A stretch of DNA of 64,000 nt from Bolinopsis microptera (taxonomy: Eukaryota; Ctenophora; Tentaculata; Lobata; Bolinopsidae): the NCBI RefSeq assembly GCF_026151205.1, contig NC_087072.1, positions 19,018,103 to 19,082,102 of the forward strand, given 5' to 3'. The stretch's first letter is position 1; each line of letters opens with the position of its first letter. The notes below the pieces were generated by a model, which saw only the letters and a list, made by a program, of their open reading frames with translations, was not told where the DNA came from and searched no databases. A program made the translations under genes and the position numbers. Below, piece after piece: positions 32,301 through 44,499 of this stretch.

Positions 32301-35059
32301 CAAAGTTATTTTGCATAGTCTGACTTTGAAATCAGGAACCGACCATCTTGAGAATGGACTTGTGGTTGACAATCAGATGCAGATAAAGCCTCTAGTGGGA
32401 CTGCCAAAAAGCAATGAAGGATAAGAATTGCTTCATGGTGCTTTAAAAATACTTCTCCGCTATTACTTTGTTTAGTAGGACTAAGTTATGGTAGTACGTC
32501 CTAAATCTGCTTTAGCCAAATATTCTGAGCACTCGAAGATTACAGTAGTTTATTTATGGACATGTTCATTTGAAGTTGAGTATGTTACATACATGTTACA
32601 TGGTAAGGTCTCTTCCTAGTCGTTGGAGTGGCCTGCATCACACACATCGCGTTGGTGGTGTTCCAGACTTCAGCTCCATACAACAAGATGGTGAGGGCAG
32701 CAGCCTTATAGATCCTGATCTTGGTTGGAGTCTTTATAGTTCTGCTATTCCAAATGTTCCAGAGCTGATGAAAGGCGCCATTTGCCTTCTGGATATGAAC
32801 CTCCAGGTCGAGGTGAGTATATTGGTACAATATTAGTAACCCTATTAAATGGCACGGTGTAGTTAACTTTTGTCTTAGCAAGGAAGTATCACCAGTTTTT
32901 GTAGGTCCAGTATAGAGAGCAGTAGAGCATCAGATTCCAGGTCAGATAAAACTCCTGATTCTGAGTTTGTCAAACCAAAAACTCCTGCCCCTAAGAAGAA
33001 AGGTCAGGACACTAAAAAGTTTACGAGCAGCATCAAGAAACCAACTATCACAACGAAGGATTCAGGTTTTCGCATTTTGAATTTTCGCTTTTAATTATTT
33101 TAAATTTTATAACGTTTTTAAAACTCTTTATTTTTGACAGACGGTTTATATTTTTAAACATAGCTTTTCGCCAGGACCCTCAAAAAGTAAAGTTCCTGTT
33201 AGGACTTCCTCGGCTAAATCTAAAATAGTGGCACAGTCCCCCGTTGCAGCTTACATTAGGGGTAAACCTAAACCTTCTCATCAAAATGGTAAGTATGAAA
33301 AAATGAAATGAAATTAGGTATTTATGATTAGCCAGCAACACAAGGAAGGTGATTAACCATGCCAGAGCGGCTGACTGTGAGTGATGTGAGCAAATGTGTA
33401 AAAGTGAACAAAAGTGTAACTCATCATAAGGCAAAGAAAAAATTAAAACATCTTTTATTGTAAACGACTCTAAACTAAATTGATGAAAACTTAGAAAAGT
33501 TCAGTGTTTAGTAGAAAATAACGCCTTGAATAATCAGATTAATGGGAGACACCATTCATTGTTATCCAGTTTCTTTAATAACTGTTTTTTTTTTTCAGAT
33601 GGGAAAAATAATGTTAACTTGTCTAAACAGAACCTTGGTAACACATGGACATGTGCGTTAACTGACAAGAGTCTTGTGGAGGTCATTCAAGCAGATGGGT
33701 AATTCTAATAATTGCTATTAGTTGTATCTTAGTTGTATCTAAGTTGTATCTTAGTTGTATCTTAGTTGTATCTTAGTTTTATCTTAGTTGTATCTTAGTT
33801 TTATCTTAGTTGTATCTTAGTTGTATCTTAGTTTTATCTTAGTTGTATCTTAGTTGTATCTTAGTTGTATCTTAGTTGTATCTTAGTTGTATCTTAGTTG
33901 TATCTTAGTTGTATCTTAGTTGTATCTTAGTTGTATTATAACCAAATTTACTATATTACTAGTCTAAAATCAGTATTTTTTTCTAAACGTCTAAATCCCT
34001 AACTTTAATTATCGTATTATCAGAGTAATTTATGAAACTGGAATTTTCCAAACTGTTGTGTATCTGATGTTCCCACCTCAGAGATGTGGAAGCGTGGAAG
34101 GAGCTGTATAGGCGCACCCAGGAGGAGTTGCGCCAGGTTCAGGAGCAGCTGCAGGAGACACAGCGTGCACACAAGGAGCGTGTCAGCACCCTCAAGACAG
34201 CACACTCGCAGGAGCTTCACAAGTACAAGCAGGACGTGTATGTGCTGCAGTCGCGGGTGAAAAATGCCGGGAATGCGGGTGGTGGAGGAGGTGGAGGAGA
34301 TGCGGACTCCAGAGTGGAGCATCTTAACAAACAAGTTGCTGAACTGGAGAACCTTCTTAGTGGTCAGTTATCTAGTTTTTAAACGTACTTTGGTTTGGTT
34401 TTTATTATTGTTTAGTATTTGAATGACGTGATTGTGCATCAATCTCACGTGATGCCGCTACAGGGTACCAGTCGGAGAATGTTAAGGTCTATGAGGAGAT
34501 GAGAGGTCTAAAAGAGCATCAGAAGGACGAAATAACGCGACTCTTTCTAGAAAATAAAGATCTGGCGTCCAACAACGTTGCTCTGAAGCAATTACTCGAA
34601 CAGAAAGAGGTAAAACATACGTAATATTCTTTTTTACCAACTGATATAATAAATATTATTCACTTTAAATAGATCATTAAATATCATAATTTAACATTTT
34701 GCTTGTAATGACATTGATTTGAAGATGTTGAACTGTAGAATTGACTTTGTATGGCTGAGATCTCATTTATAACACGTAGTACAATATATTGGAACATTAA
34801 ATAGTTTCTCATACTTACACACTGCACACCTCAGGCGTCAGTACGACAGTTGCAGCAGAACCAACAAACCCAACTTCTAGCAGACAAAGTGTCAAACCTG
34901 CCCAAACTAGCAGCTTTACAAGCTGATCTAGACGACTACAAACACAGGGAGATAATGTACCAACAGCGTGTAACTGTTTTAGAGGGCCGTGTCGGAGGGG
35001 GACCCAGGGAGTTTAGTGATGCTGCTGTTAACTCTTCTCTTGTACAGGTGGACCAACAG
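29399..35059 (+). CDS. CEP162: CEP162-like centriole protein, N-terminal part
   Basis: Eleven exons join in phase: 29,399-29,967 (ATG), 30,160-30,215, 30,588-30,800, 31,038-31,207, 31,331-31,563, 32,905-33,065, 33,175-33,288, 33,599-33,698, 34,082-34,362, 34,464-34,609, 34,835-35,047 or 35,059. The N-terminus is acidic and Ser-rich (FDDVDQFLEASESVDEDAG). The middle is low-complexity and Lys/Ser-rich with SPVAAYIRGKP. The C-terminal exons are coiled coil: WKELYRRTQEELRQVQEQL, KYKQDVYVLQSRV, and GYQSENVKVYEEM, the last resembling the GYQQEN segment of vertebrate CEP162. CEP162 binds axonemal microtubules at the distal end of centrioles and helps assemble the ciliary transition zone. Vertebrate proteins are about 1,400 residues; only about 750 are found here. 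After 35,059 an LTR element begins and I recognise no later exons. Exon boundaries are predicted from splice motifs and phase. Confidence 0.7.
31839..32372 (-). CDS. Multi-pass membrane protein ORF fragment, antisense in CEP162 intron
   Basis: A 177-codon frame, closed by TAG at 31,839, lies antisense in the intron between CEP162-like exons 5 and 6. It encodes four or five hydrophobic segments, for example LLLLALGAGAAGVGKL, LVFTVIAETLLLSCAAIL, IIIVTMSVVVKFTYGIM and LALGTGIASGISIIVGASG. The pattern, with a charged MYDLRYFGSR loop before the last segment, is weakly like the C-terminal half of SLC19-type vitamin transporters. That is a guess. A TGA lies immediately upstream of the first codon (TTG) and there is no good ATG, so it is either a terminal exon of a minus-strand gene or a retroposed fragment. 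Confidence 0.4.
   Translation of the reverse strand: MSTTSPFSRWSVPDFKVRLCKITLLKVSVNYHGLGTILLLPALIQLFNITVVGQSTGNCESITRGWELLLLALGAGAAGVGKLSVISFMNRMRYRLVFTVIAETLLLSCAAILYWPVNSIIIVTMSVVVKFTYGIMQMATTYVMYDLRYFGSRILALGTGIASGISIIVGASGTALQ
32570..32815 (-). pseudogene. RTE-type LINE 3' fragment
   Basis: The minus strand encodes HIQKANGAFHQLWNIWNS and KIRIYKAAALTILLYGAEVW. It then jumps to NAMCVMQATPTTRKRPYHV. The same pieces occur in the RTE-type element at 52,919-55,962, but there about 0.4 kb separates the WNTT position from the NAMC position. This copy is therefore 5' truncated and internally deleted. It ends with ATGTAACATACTC at the 3' side, like the 3' end of the larger copy. Confidence 0.7.
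33718..33935. repeat. 11-bp tandem repeat in CEP162 intron
   Basis: About 20 head-to-tail units of TTGTATCTTAG, with occasional TTTTATCTTAG variants, in the intron between exons 8 and 9. The units are very uniform, which indicates recent expansion. Confidence 0.93.
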
Positions 35060-35133
35060 GTCTGTTAATTTAAAATATAATATAATGTGTAGTTTACTCT
35101 ACCATTTAAATTATAAATTACCAAATATCCTAC

Positions 35134-38100
35134 TGTTAACGGGCTCTTCTCTTGTAGTTTTGGGTCCAACGGAAACAACGGTTTAGAAGAAGTGGTTTAA
35201 AATAAAACTAAAACTAACTTTTACGTCACGAAACATCTGTATTTTATATTACCTGCCGTGCCGATCTTAATAACTATTCTGACGTCACACTAATGTTTAG
35301 TGCTCGAGCTGACCGAGGTTAAATGAGGCTTTAGTCCACCTGCTATGCTCATGTGACCTAGGTCACATGACTTACAACCAATGGAAGGCTACCTCGCCTA
35401 GTTGTCAACCAATGGTAAAATTACAGTATATTTTGCACAGCGTTCACTTAAATGCATGGTTGAATGAACTGACCCTAATGGTCCTAGAAAGGTCACGATC
35501 AAGACACCTGTGTCCTGTTCAATATTATCTTAATCATAATTATGCAATCCTATTACCTAACATACCTCCCTTTTTTAAGATAATTTTATTTATGTTTTTG
35601 ATGTTTCGTGCTTAAAGAATAAAATTATCAAATGAATCTTCACAACATTTTACAATGCAACAAAAGTCTTAACACATTTTTTCTATTTATGAAAACATAT
35701 CTCTAGAGCTCATAATCAAAGATTATTTTTAAATTCAAGTTTCTAGTAAACATAAATGATTGGCTGTACTTCCTTTTCGAACTTTTCTTTCTTTTATTAT
35801 TGACAATCTGGAAATTGGTAAATGTGTACAGTCAACCATTTTAAAAATATATCAACTATTAATATATCAACATTAATATATCAACAATAATAAAACTCAT
35901 CTAAAATTCTACTCTCAGTCTCTTTTTGTCCATGAATTGTCCATCATTCTCCTCCCTCCTCAAAACATTAACAATCATTTAAATCAAAGAACTAATTCTG
36001 AGAGTAAGTTAACATAATATCAGTCTAGCTAACATTTTTTTATTATTTTTGTATATACTTATATAAAATCTTTTTTTCTAATTTTCTTAGTTTTCTTTTG
36101 ATCATAACTGCATTCGCGATTAAAGCTATTTAGTGTTAAACGAAATTTGCGTTATTAGAATTTCACATATTTCAACAATAAAAAATCAGAGCATGATACT
36201 ATCAGTACTACTGGCCGTTAGTTTCCTATCGATACTGATGCATCGATAGAAATCTAACTGCAGGCCCAGGGATGGCCGGCACAAAACACGTGTGGTAATC
36301 ACTTTGCTGTTTTACGGCTTCTGATTACCACAACTTGCTAACCCTTGAACCTGTACATATTTAAATCTAAAATTAATCTTGATTCTGAAATTTTTCTCTT
36401 AGGTACAGCTACCACTAAACGGGTAATCTGATCAATATTATATCTCATTATTTAGGCAGGCTGCTTTAGCTTTATTTTCATCGGCAGCTTTTGCCGATGC
36501 CAATTTTTGGCATCAGTGGAAAAAACAATTTGATTAACCAAGTTAGGCCAACACAAAATTTTCAAAATGTACAGCCAGCTTCGTTACACAATGAAGTTGA
36601 CATGATGCAAAATAATTCGCAACATAACTACTTATTTGCTTAAAAATGACTTAAATTTCAATAACAATATATATGTTCTCCTGTGCCACCTTCTAATCAT
36701 ACGTTGAACGTTGCATCTAGTTTAACCACGCAAGACAATCGACAAAGTCAAACATGCTCACACTGTTTCGAGTCAACTAATTTTCAAATTCGAGTTCCAC
36801 TGACAACTCAGCATTTTTTTAAACATATATCGTATTCTTTGTATTATAAAGGGTCTTAATAAGAGATCTTTACTGCCTAGGCGTCAAACCTCGGCATTCG
36901 GTAGTTTTCCTCTGGCCCGGGATCAGCTGACCCTAGGGACCAGTGGATAAAGGTGTAGAAACTATGTGTATCTACAAATCTTTCAAGGTTGTATTTACAG
37001 GAGTTGTATTTATAAGAGACAGGGCTTGTTGTGCAAGGAAGAAAAGCGGGAGAAACCATTACAAATTATACAATTAAATATTATAAACCGAGCAAAAAGA
37101 ATTTCCAATAATCTTACTCTATTACCAATGTTTATTACATTTTACAATGCGAAACACGATAATTATATGCCGTATTAAACAAGAAACAGGGCTTGCAGAG
37201 CAAGAGAAAGAAAACAAGAGAAAACTAACAACTGCAACAATTGTATATCACAAAGTCTTTATTATTATTATTATTATTTATAATTTAATTATCCTTATTA
37301 AGTAAGTTGTACTAGTATTGCCTCCCGGGCAGAAATAGAAGAGAAAAGCACGTTCTCTCGTCACTGTTTCGAAAAGATGAGTCGTGTGTTTTCCTGGACG
37401 AACACAACCAAAAGAAACTGCTAAGAATGGACAGAAGAAGAAATGTCAGCGAGGGACAAAGATGTCTTCAATAACTACCAATTTTGGGGATATTCTTGTT
37501 ATCAATAAAGCAGATATGTGTTCAGAGACGAGCACAATAGATATCACAGAGCGGATATGTATAGAGACTGAGTTAAAACTCAACATACAAGATTTATTAC
37601 GTATTGTTTGATAATAAAGCATCTCATGAGATTGATAAAGTAATTCAAGACATTCGAAGAAGTGGGACTCAGAGTGGGACTTGGAGCCACCAACGGGCTT
37701 CTGCAAGTTCTTATTAAGAACTTTTTAAATTGTAAGTTAATAACTATCTTTATATATTTATTTTACACTTAAAGCTTACGATTTATTATAATTAAATTAT
37801 TATAATTACGAATTATTATAATTAAAATCCTGAAAAGCTTAATGGTAATTATACCGATCAAATAATGATGTCTTCTTTGTAATTGTACGTTCAGTATTAA
37901 CGACTAACGTGTCGTAAAGTAGAGCATGCACTACTGTATAAATCCTTACTACTCAGAAGCCTTGGCCTTGGCCTGCGAGTGCAATTCCAGATTTAACGGC
38001 TCTGCTCTAACTTGCTGTTAATACCTACCGATAAGTTTTACATTATTTCAAAAATATATTCTTAGTTAAAGGTTAACAAAATATTCTGAATGATACTAGA

Positions 38101-41100
38101 GGAAAAAATTGGTTATAACTTGCTCTTAAACTTAATATTACATTTAATTACGTTCACATTGAGTTTACACGTCTATTCCTAATTTCGAATTAGGAAAATA
38201 TTCCGATGAATTTTTAAAACTTAATTTCTGATAGATAACTCGGAATCATATCAATAACGTATTCTAATCCTGGTACACTTACACTCACTTGCACAGTCAC
38301 TCGTTCCTGAGGTACAACTTACAACACTCTATGGTGTTACATTTAAAAATAAACTCTCAATCTCTAAACTTAAAGGTATGAAGTTCTCAAAACTTGGCAT
38401 TACACCGCAACACAAAACATCAGCAACTCCTAAGCCTAAATTCAGGTCGTTCACTTTATCACTAAACAACCACAAGCTGCGATCAGTTATAATGATTATA
38501 ACTTTGCAACTTTGTATAAAATACAACTGGCAGTTTACCATAGTCGGCTAGTCCTAATGTACTAATGGACTAAATTCTGTCCTATCCCTAAGATTCACCA
38601 TACAAACTGAGACAAGATTTCTGTTTCTACTTTCTAGATGGGCAGACTAATTTATTCAGACATAAATTAAATTGCATTAAAATGTCCCGTGCCACTCGGA
38701 AAATACTTGCCCGAAATTCACTTATACTTATTCTTACACTTTCTCACAAAACATCTCTCACTCACACTTAGCATTTATTACACGGTCAGTAGTTTAAGTT
38801 CTCAAAACTTGGCATTCGACGGCAACAAAAAAAAAACTCTCCACAATAGCTTGCAAGCATATTCTCGGTTGTCAACTTAACAACCACACGCCGTTACACA
38901 ATTCTCACAACAAAAGCGCCAAGTTCTGCTTGTCTTGGCTGTTAGCTTCGCAACCAAGGACAAAGCAATTATTCATGATCATGATCTGTACATATACTAT
39001 AAACTTCAAACAAAGCAATTTCAACATTGCTAATAGGTCAACCTCCATTAAAATCAAACCGTATCAACGTCAGTCTAATTTATGACGCATACATTATTAC
39101 ATTACTCTCAAAAGAGAACTACTACGACCTAAAATGCATTCAAATTCATCCAGCGTGTAAGTGCAATTCCTTACTTTGAATGGTACGATTTAATACTTCA
39201 ATGCTCTTACTGAAATACTAGTATCAGTAACTAAGGCTTACTCAACTGAATAATTTTCTGTCTATTATGATATATTATACGATATCGCTATTCCATGAAC
39301 GGCCGAACTTACTAACTTTCCCTAAAATAATTCAAAGTTAAAGTCGTCGGTTCAGTCTTGAGTCTTTGTGCATAAAGAGAGTCAGTGCCCTGTCAGTGCA
39401 TCCTTATCTGTCATTTAATTTCATACAATCGTCATTGCACAAAATATTGTCAGGTTAATGTATTAATAGTCTCAAGAGTTATATCAACTTGAAATACACA
39501 CTACAAATTTCCATGGATTTTACCATGTGAAGCAGTTCTAGCCGTCATGTTTTATACAAGGCCAATATTATAGGTAAACTTATACTCTTATAGTAGGCTA
39601 CAAGTCAATAGCAAGTTTTTATCATAAATAGCAGGACCCGCAAGTAATTCAAACCCATTCGTTTTCGGGATTTACACTAACAGCTGGCTATATTATTATT
39701 ATTCATAAACTTTTTAAAGCTGTAACAAGCCAACTCAATTGTTGGACCTTATCACTCATTATCAGACCGTCGCAGCATGCGGTCACTCGAGAAACACCTA
39801 CCGATATTTTTACTGCACATTTCACATACACTTCACTTTAAATTCACTGTGCATTTCACTCAAATTTACCGTGTATTTCACTGTTCATTTCACTTACACC
39901 AGACACCTACTGCGTATTTCACTTAAACCTACTGTGTCATACTGGTATTTCACTGGAACAAACGATCACACTCCTAGTTCAAAATGCTAAACAACTCTAG
40001 TTTCTAGTTAGTATATGAACTAACTTTAACTTAGCTCCAAGTCAAGCATCAACATATCATTAACTTGAAATAGCATAATAATACTTGAAAAAATGACAAA
40101 GATTTGAGGTTGGGCAATGTTATACGAAAAATTTTCAAGTGATAACCTTAGTTTTTGTTCACTTACTAAGTAGACTGTTTCATTAAAATGTTGAACATTA
40201 TGAAACTCGTAAACTTATCATAAAATTTTGTTAAAATTTTAGATGAATCTATTCATGATTTCGTAGCAAAAAATAAGATTGACAATTTTTTGAAATCTCC
40301 AAAATTTTCTGCTCTCGTGTTGATTTTGATAAAAATTTTTATTATTTCTTCTCAAATAGGCTTTAAAAATTAAAAGGTTAAAAAATATACCTCTTTTCAT
40401 CTCAACTCTTATGTTTGTATCCAGTAGATTAAAGTAGGACTAGATTGTCCGAGTAATCAACCGTTTGTAGTCAGCTTATCCGTTCTCCACACCCCTCTGT
40501 CACTATGTTCCTATCGTAGGTTGACGCCACTATAGATACCATGGATTGAGTTCCATTTTAAGTTTACAGGATCTTGGGGAAACATCAGATCTGGGTTACC
40601 TCCCAGCAAGGACTTGATATCTGGGTTACCTCCCAGTAAAGACTAAATCTGGGTTACCTCCCAGCAAGGACTTTATCTGGGTTACCTCCCAGCAAGGACT
40701 TTATCTGGGTTACCTCCCAGCAAGGACTTTTATCTGGGTTACCTCCCAGCAAGGACTTTATCTGGGTTACCTCCCAGCAAGGACTTTTATCTGGGTTACC
40801 TCCCAGCAAGGACTTTATCTGGGTTACCTCCCAGCAAGGACTTTTATCTGGGTTACCTCCCAGCAAGGACTTTATCTGGGTTACCTCCTAGCAAGGCCTT
40901 TTATCTGGAACCAGGATCTCAGTTGTCCGTTGTTACCTTTTCTCCATCATTTATTCTGCAGTAAGGCGTAATTGTTGTAGCCTTCAGCAGCAAGATGTCC
41001 CAACGTCGGTCGTAATCCTCGTCGCCAATGTTAACGGGCTCTTCTCTTGTAGTTTTGGGTCCAACGGAAACAACGGTTTAGAAGAAGTGGTTTAAAATAA

Positions 41101-41135
41101 AACTAAAACTAACTTTTACGTCACGAAACATCTGT
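35134..41135 (-). mobile_element. LTR retrotransposon without gag-pol (LARD-like)
   Basis: The 3' LTR (minus strand) is 35,134-35,562, 429 bp, bounded by TGTTA...TAACA. Next to it at 35,563-35,580 is a polypurine tract on the minus strand, AAAAAAGGGAGG. The 5' LTR begins at 41,029 and matches the first 107 bp of the 3' LTR exactly as far as I can read, then stops at 41,135 where a LINE fragment begins. Immediately inside it the minus strand reads TTGGCGACGAGGATTACG, a primer-binding-site region of the kind seen in Ty3/gypsy elements. The 5.4-kb interior is AT-rich and has no ORF longer than 86 codons and no recognisable gag, protease, RT or integrase. It is non-autonomous or fully decayed. 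It lies directly downstream of the last CEP162-like exon seen. Confidence 0.75.
40588..40915. repeat. ~29-bp tandem repeat in the LTR element leader
   Basis: About eleven units of ATCTGGGTTACCTCCCAGCA plus AGGACTTT or AGGACTTTT. Two sizes of unit alternate in the middle of the array. It lies just inside the primer-binding site, in the position of a 5' leader on the minus strand. Confidence 0.9.
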
Positions 41136-42755
41136 CAATTTTGTTGCTTTTCTCATAAGCTTCTTCTACATTTTGCCATTAATAAAAATGTGGTGTCGTC
41201 CGGCACATAGTATGAAAAGATTCAAATCGAGGAATTGAAATATCATTTATGTATAGAAGAAAAAGGAGCGTTCCAAAGAACAGAGCCTTGTGGAACTCCA
41301 TATTTAATGAAGAGGTTTTCGGAATTTACCTTGGAGTACTTCTGTTACGTGTTCAAATTTGATAAGTAGCTTTAATGAGACAGTTTGCATTGCCTCTTAA
41401 TCCAAACCTATCTAGTTTTGTTAGGAGTGTACTATGGTCGATTGTACAAATGCTTTAACTCAAATCTATAAATATCCTAGAACATGGTTTCTTTTTTTAT
41501 GCTCTCTTCAATAATCTAACAGAGTAGTTAACAGCATGGCTAGTAGAATGGACTTTGCGGAAGCCTAATTGGTTTTCATCAAGGATATTTTGTGACAGAG
41601 CGAAACTATAGATTACGGCTGTATATCACCTTTCAAATACTTACCAAAGTATGGGCAGAGTAGAGACAGGTCTGTAGTTTCCTACAACCTCTTCGTTTCC
41701 TTTCTTAGATATAGGAGGTAACTGCCCAACTTCAATACATCGGGAAATACCCGCCATCATCAGTGGTTGAAATGTTGGGCTATAACAGGGCAGATAGATG
41801 AGCTGACTTTTTGATCACAACGGATTGGGATAACACTAGATTTGCCATTTTTCCAACTTGGAAATTATTTCCATGAGCTCATAAGTAACAGTTCATTTTA
41901 GAAAATATAGAGTTGGTTTGTTGGATGGCAGAGGTAGTCTTCAATGTTGAAAATTCAGAAGCCTGTATAGGCAGTCAGCTATTGATTCATTAGATTGAGC
42001 AATGGGAGTTAAAGTATTTGTTGAACTCGTTTGCAATAACACTTCTATCTGTTGATTTTTCTGTTTTCGATTTATATATGGGGTTTGAATACTCTTTTTA
42101 CACCTCCCTCTGAGTACATTAATAGTTGCCATGTCTTCTTAACGGTTCGTGCTTATTTTCTATGATTTGTTGCAAGAGTAAGTATTTTTTGCCAGTGATA
42201 ATTACAGATTTGAGGATCCTTCGTTATACCTTAGAAGGTTTGCTCGAATCCTGGTTTTCCATCAGGGTTTGCCTTAGTTTTTTAGATTTAATCCCAGGCT
42301 ATCTTTAGATTCATGTTTTGTTTTTCAACGGCTGATGAAATACTATCTGTATCCAGGGGATATTGATAGGATTCCGTTTATTAAGTTAATGGCTTTACAA
42401 GTTTTTGCATGTTTGAATCAAGTACTACAAATAATTTTAGTAAATCCGCAGAATTCATGAGAAGTGTGGAGCTTGAGAGTATCAGTGTTCAGTAGGGTTA
42501 GGAATTTATTAAGGTTGATTGCTGAAGTCGTAGTACAGGACATGTTTTCACTTTTTGGACCAACCACGAATTCGGATGTCAGTGAATTCAAATGTGGAGC
42601 ATGTTCACCAATTCTATCTGTTATACAACCTGAGAGAACACAGTTACCAGGGTCATTTGTGAGGATGTTGTCAATACAAGATGGTTTGCAATTTGGTCCT
42701 CTCATGTGTAGTCATCGAAATAACAGGAGTGGGGAAACATTTTTCTAAATAAGGC
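41136..42755 (-). pseudogene. CR1-type LINE ORF2 fragment, decayed
   Basis: The nucleotide sequence follows 46,999-48,630, the middle of the intact ORF2, with high identity but many single-base indels. Recognisable peptides include CKPSCIDNILTNDPGNCVLS in the endonuclease part. It lacks both ends of the element and joins directly to the truncated LTR at 41,135. No reading frame longer than about 95 codons survives. The indel-rich difference resembles the noise seen in 1-13.6 kb. Confidence 0.85.
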
Positions 42756-43967
42756 ATCATCAAAAAGAGTATAGTCAATAAAACAAAAGTTTTTAATAAA
42801 ACAAAAGTTAAAATTTATTTCCAATTTCAATCAATACATATCATAAATTCTTTCTAATATGGAACACAATGCAGAATGGAATGTTTAAACTATAATTGTT
42901 GTCACTAATAATCTATTTTTACTTTCAAATTTTGAAATTAGTTACGAGTATGAAAGGCCACCACAGTCATAGTTAGGGTAAAATATAAGTCCTTAAGAAA
43001 GTTTTAAATTAAGAAGCTTGCTCTATGACTTTAAAATTTAAAATTTTAGCTAAAGATGTCTAATTTTTAAATAGTTGGTTACAGTTTTATGACTGTGTAC
43101 TGGGCATGACCAATTTTATTGAGGCTGGTAAAAGGACACAGTTGCCTGTAAGGGCTTCACCGAACCCCCTGGGGACGCACAATGTGAAAAGGATCAGGCC
43201 AGATGTTTGTATGTAGTACAATATATTTATTTCGGAGCTATGGTTACGTGGTATAGTTGGTGTCATGTTTTAAAGGTCAGTTTAGTCCTTGTGTGCTAAT
43301 TATCCATCGCAGATGCTCAGTGATGTGAGTAAAGGAAACTAAAAGCAGAATGCAGATAATGGCAACATACCGACGACCAACATAGTTTCAGTACTTTAAG
43401 TTTGGCATATTTGAATAAAGTTGAAAAGTCCCTCCAGGCTTACCAGGATCGGAGAGTACGATCCCTTTTAAGGGGGCCCAGGGGCTCTGCGCAATCTTCA
43501 AGAGAATTGTAAACAGAAGCTGATAATGATTATAATTCTATACAGTTACATAATTGAGACAATTATGGCCCCTTATTGTGGGCAGAGTATGTGTCTTTGT
43601 TGAAGTGTCCAGGTATAAAACTTATCTGAGTGACTGCATTAAAATAATTTAAAGAGAGTTCTCTTAAAAGTTTAAAACAATGGGGATAAATACTAGGACC
43701 TAATAAATCAAACAAAATGCAGCCATCAAATTTGTTATTAAGCTTTCTCTTCTCCTACGATTGACTAGTGGAACCAGTGCTGTAAGTTTGCAAGGTATGT
43801 GGACTAAGTGGGTCGAGAGTACTCAACTTGAGAGTGGGTGTTGAGAATCCTCAACTAAACTAAAGATAATGACATCCAGAAGATGAGGCAGTAGAGTGAG
43901 TGGTAGAGGCTGAAGGAGAAGAAATGTCACAAGGAGAAGGGTAGGGAGAGCACTATAATAATAATCT
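42756..43967. other. Intergenic, no gene seen
   Basis: AT-rich single-copy-looking sequence. No exon of the CEP162-like gene could be recognised, and no repeat boundary is visible. There is a GGGGGCCCAGGGGCTC patch near 43,473. Confidence 0.4.
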
Positions 43968-44237
43968 TTATGATAGTTCACCAATGGAAATTTGTGCTAG
44001 AGAGCGGAAGGCAGTGATGCTGTTATCACTATCATCTCTTAAGATAGACCAGCATGGTTGGTCATTAGAGGAGTGCTCCTGCAGGGTTTCCCTGTAAGAG
44101 CAGCTGCACAGTGGACAGTAGAAGATTCTATGGTAATTGGTGTCCAATACATTACAATTTGGACACTGAGGATATAACCTTGGTCTCTGTGCTTCTGCTT
44201 GAGTAGCGAGGAAATAATTGTTTGCTCCTTTCATCAA
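43968..44237 (-). pseudogene. LINE ORF2 C-terminal zinc-motif fragment
   Basis: An 89-codon frame encodes YPQCPNCNVLDTNYHRIFYC followed by PLCSCSYRET, a CxxC...H...CPxC cluster like the C-terminal zinc motif of many non-LTR retrotransposons. The same segment occurs at 59,690-59,990, where it carries about 55 extra bases just before the CPxC pair. It is isolated from any RT domain here. Confidence 0.55.
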
Positions 44238-44499
44238 TGTACTGCGTCGAACTTACTGCGCCTGATTTACCGCAAACCCCAATTTACCGCTGTGTTTCTT
44301 TTCCCCAAATTCCACAGTAAATCAGGGTTTTACGGAAAGTGTGTCAAACAGTATTATATATACATTCAATTTAATCAAGTGATGCAATTGGCAGAGCACA
44401 ATCAAATTTTTAGTGTTGCAATTGGCAGAGCAAAATTCATTGCTACCAATAATTTTTTCAAAAAATTTTTAACAAAACACATGATCTACTCCATTATAG

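Noticed and set aside
36877-39990. Gag or protease frames in the LTR element
   Set aside because: All frames are below 90 codons and none shows CCHC, DTG/DSG, YxDD or integrase motifs.
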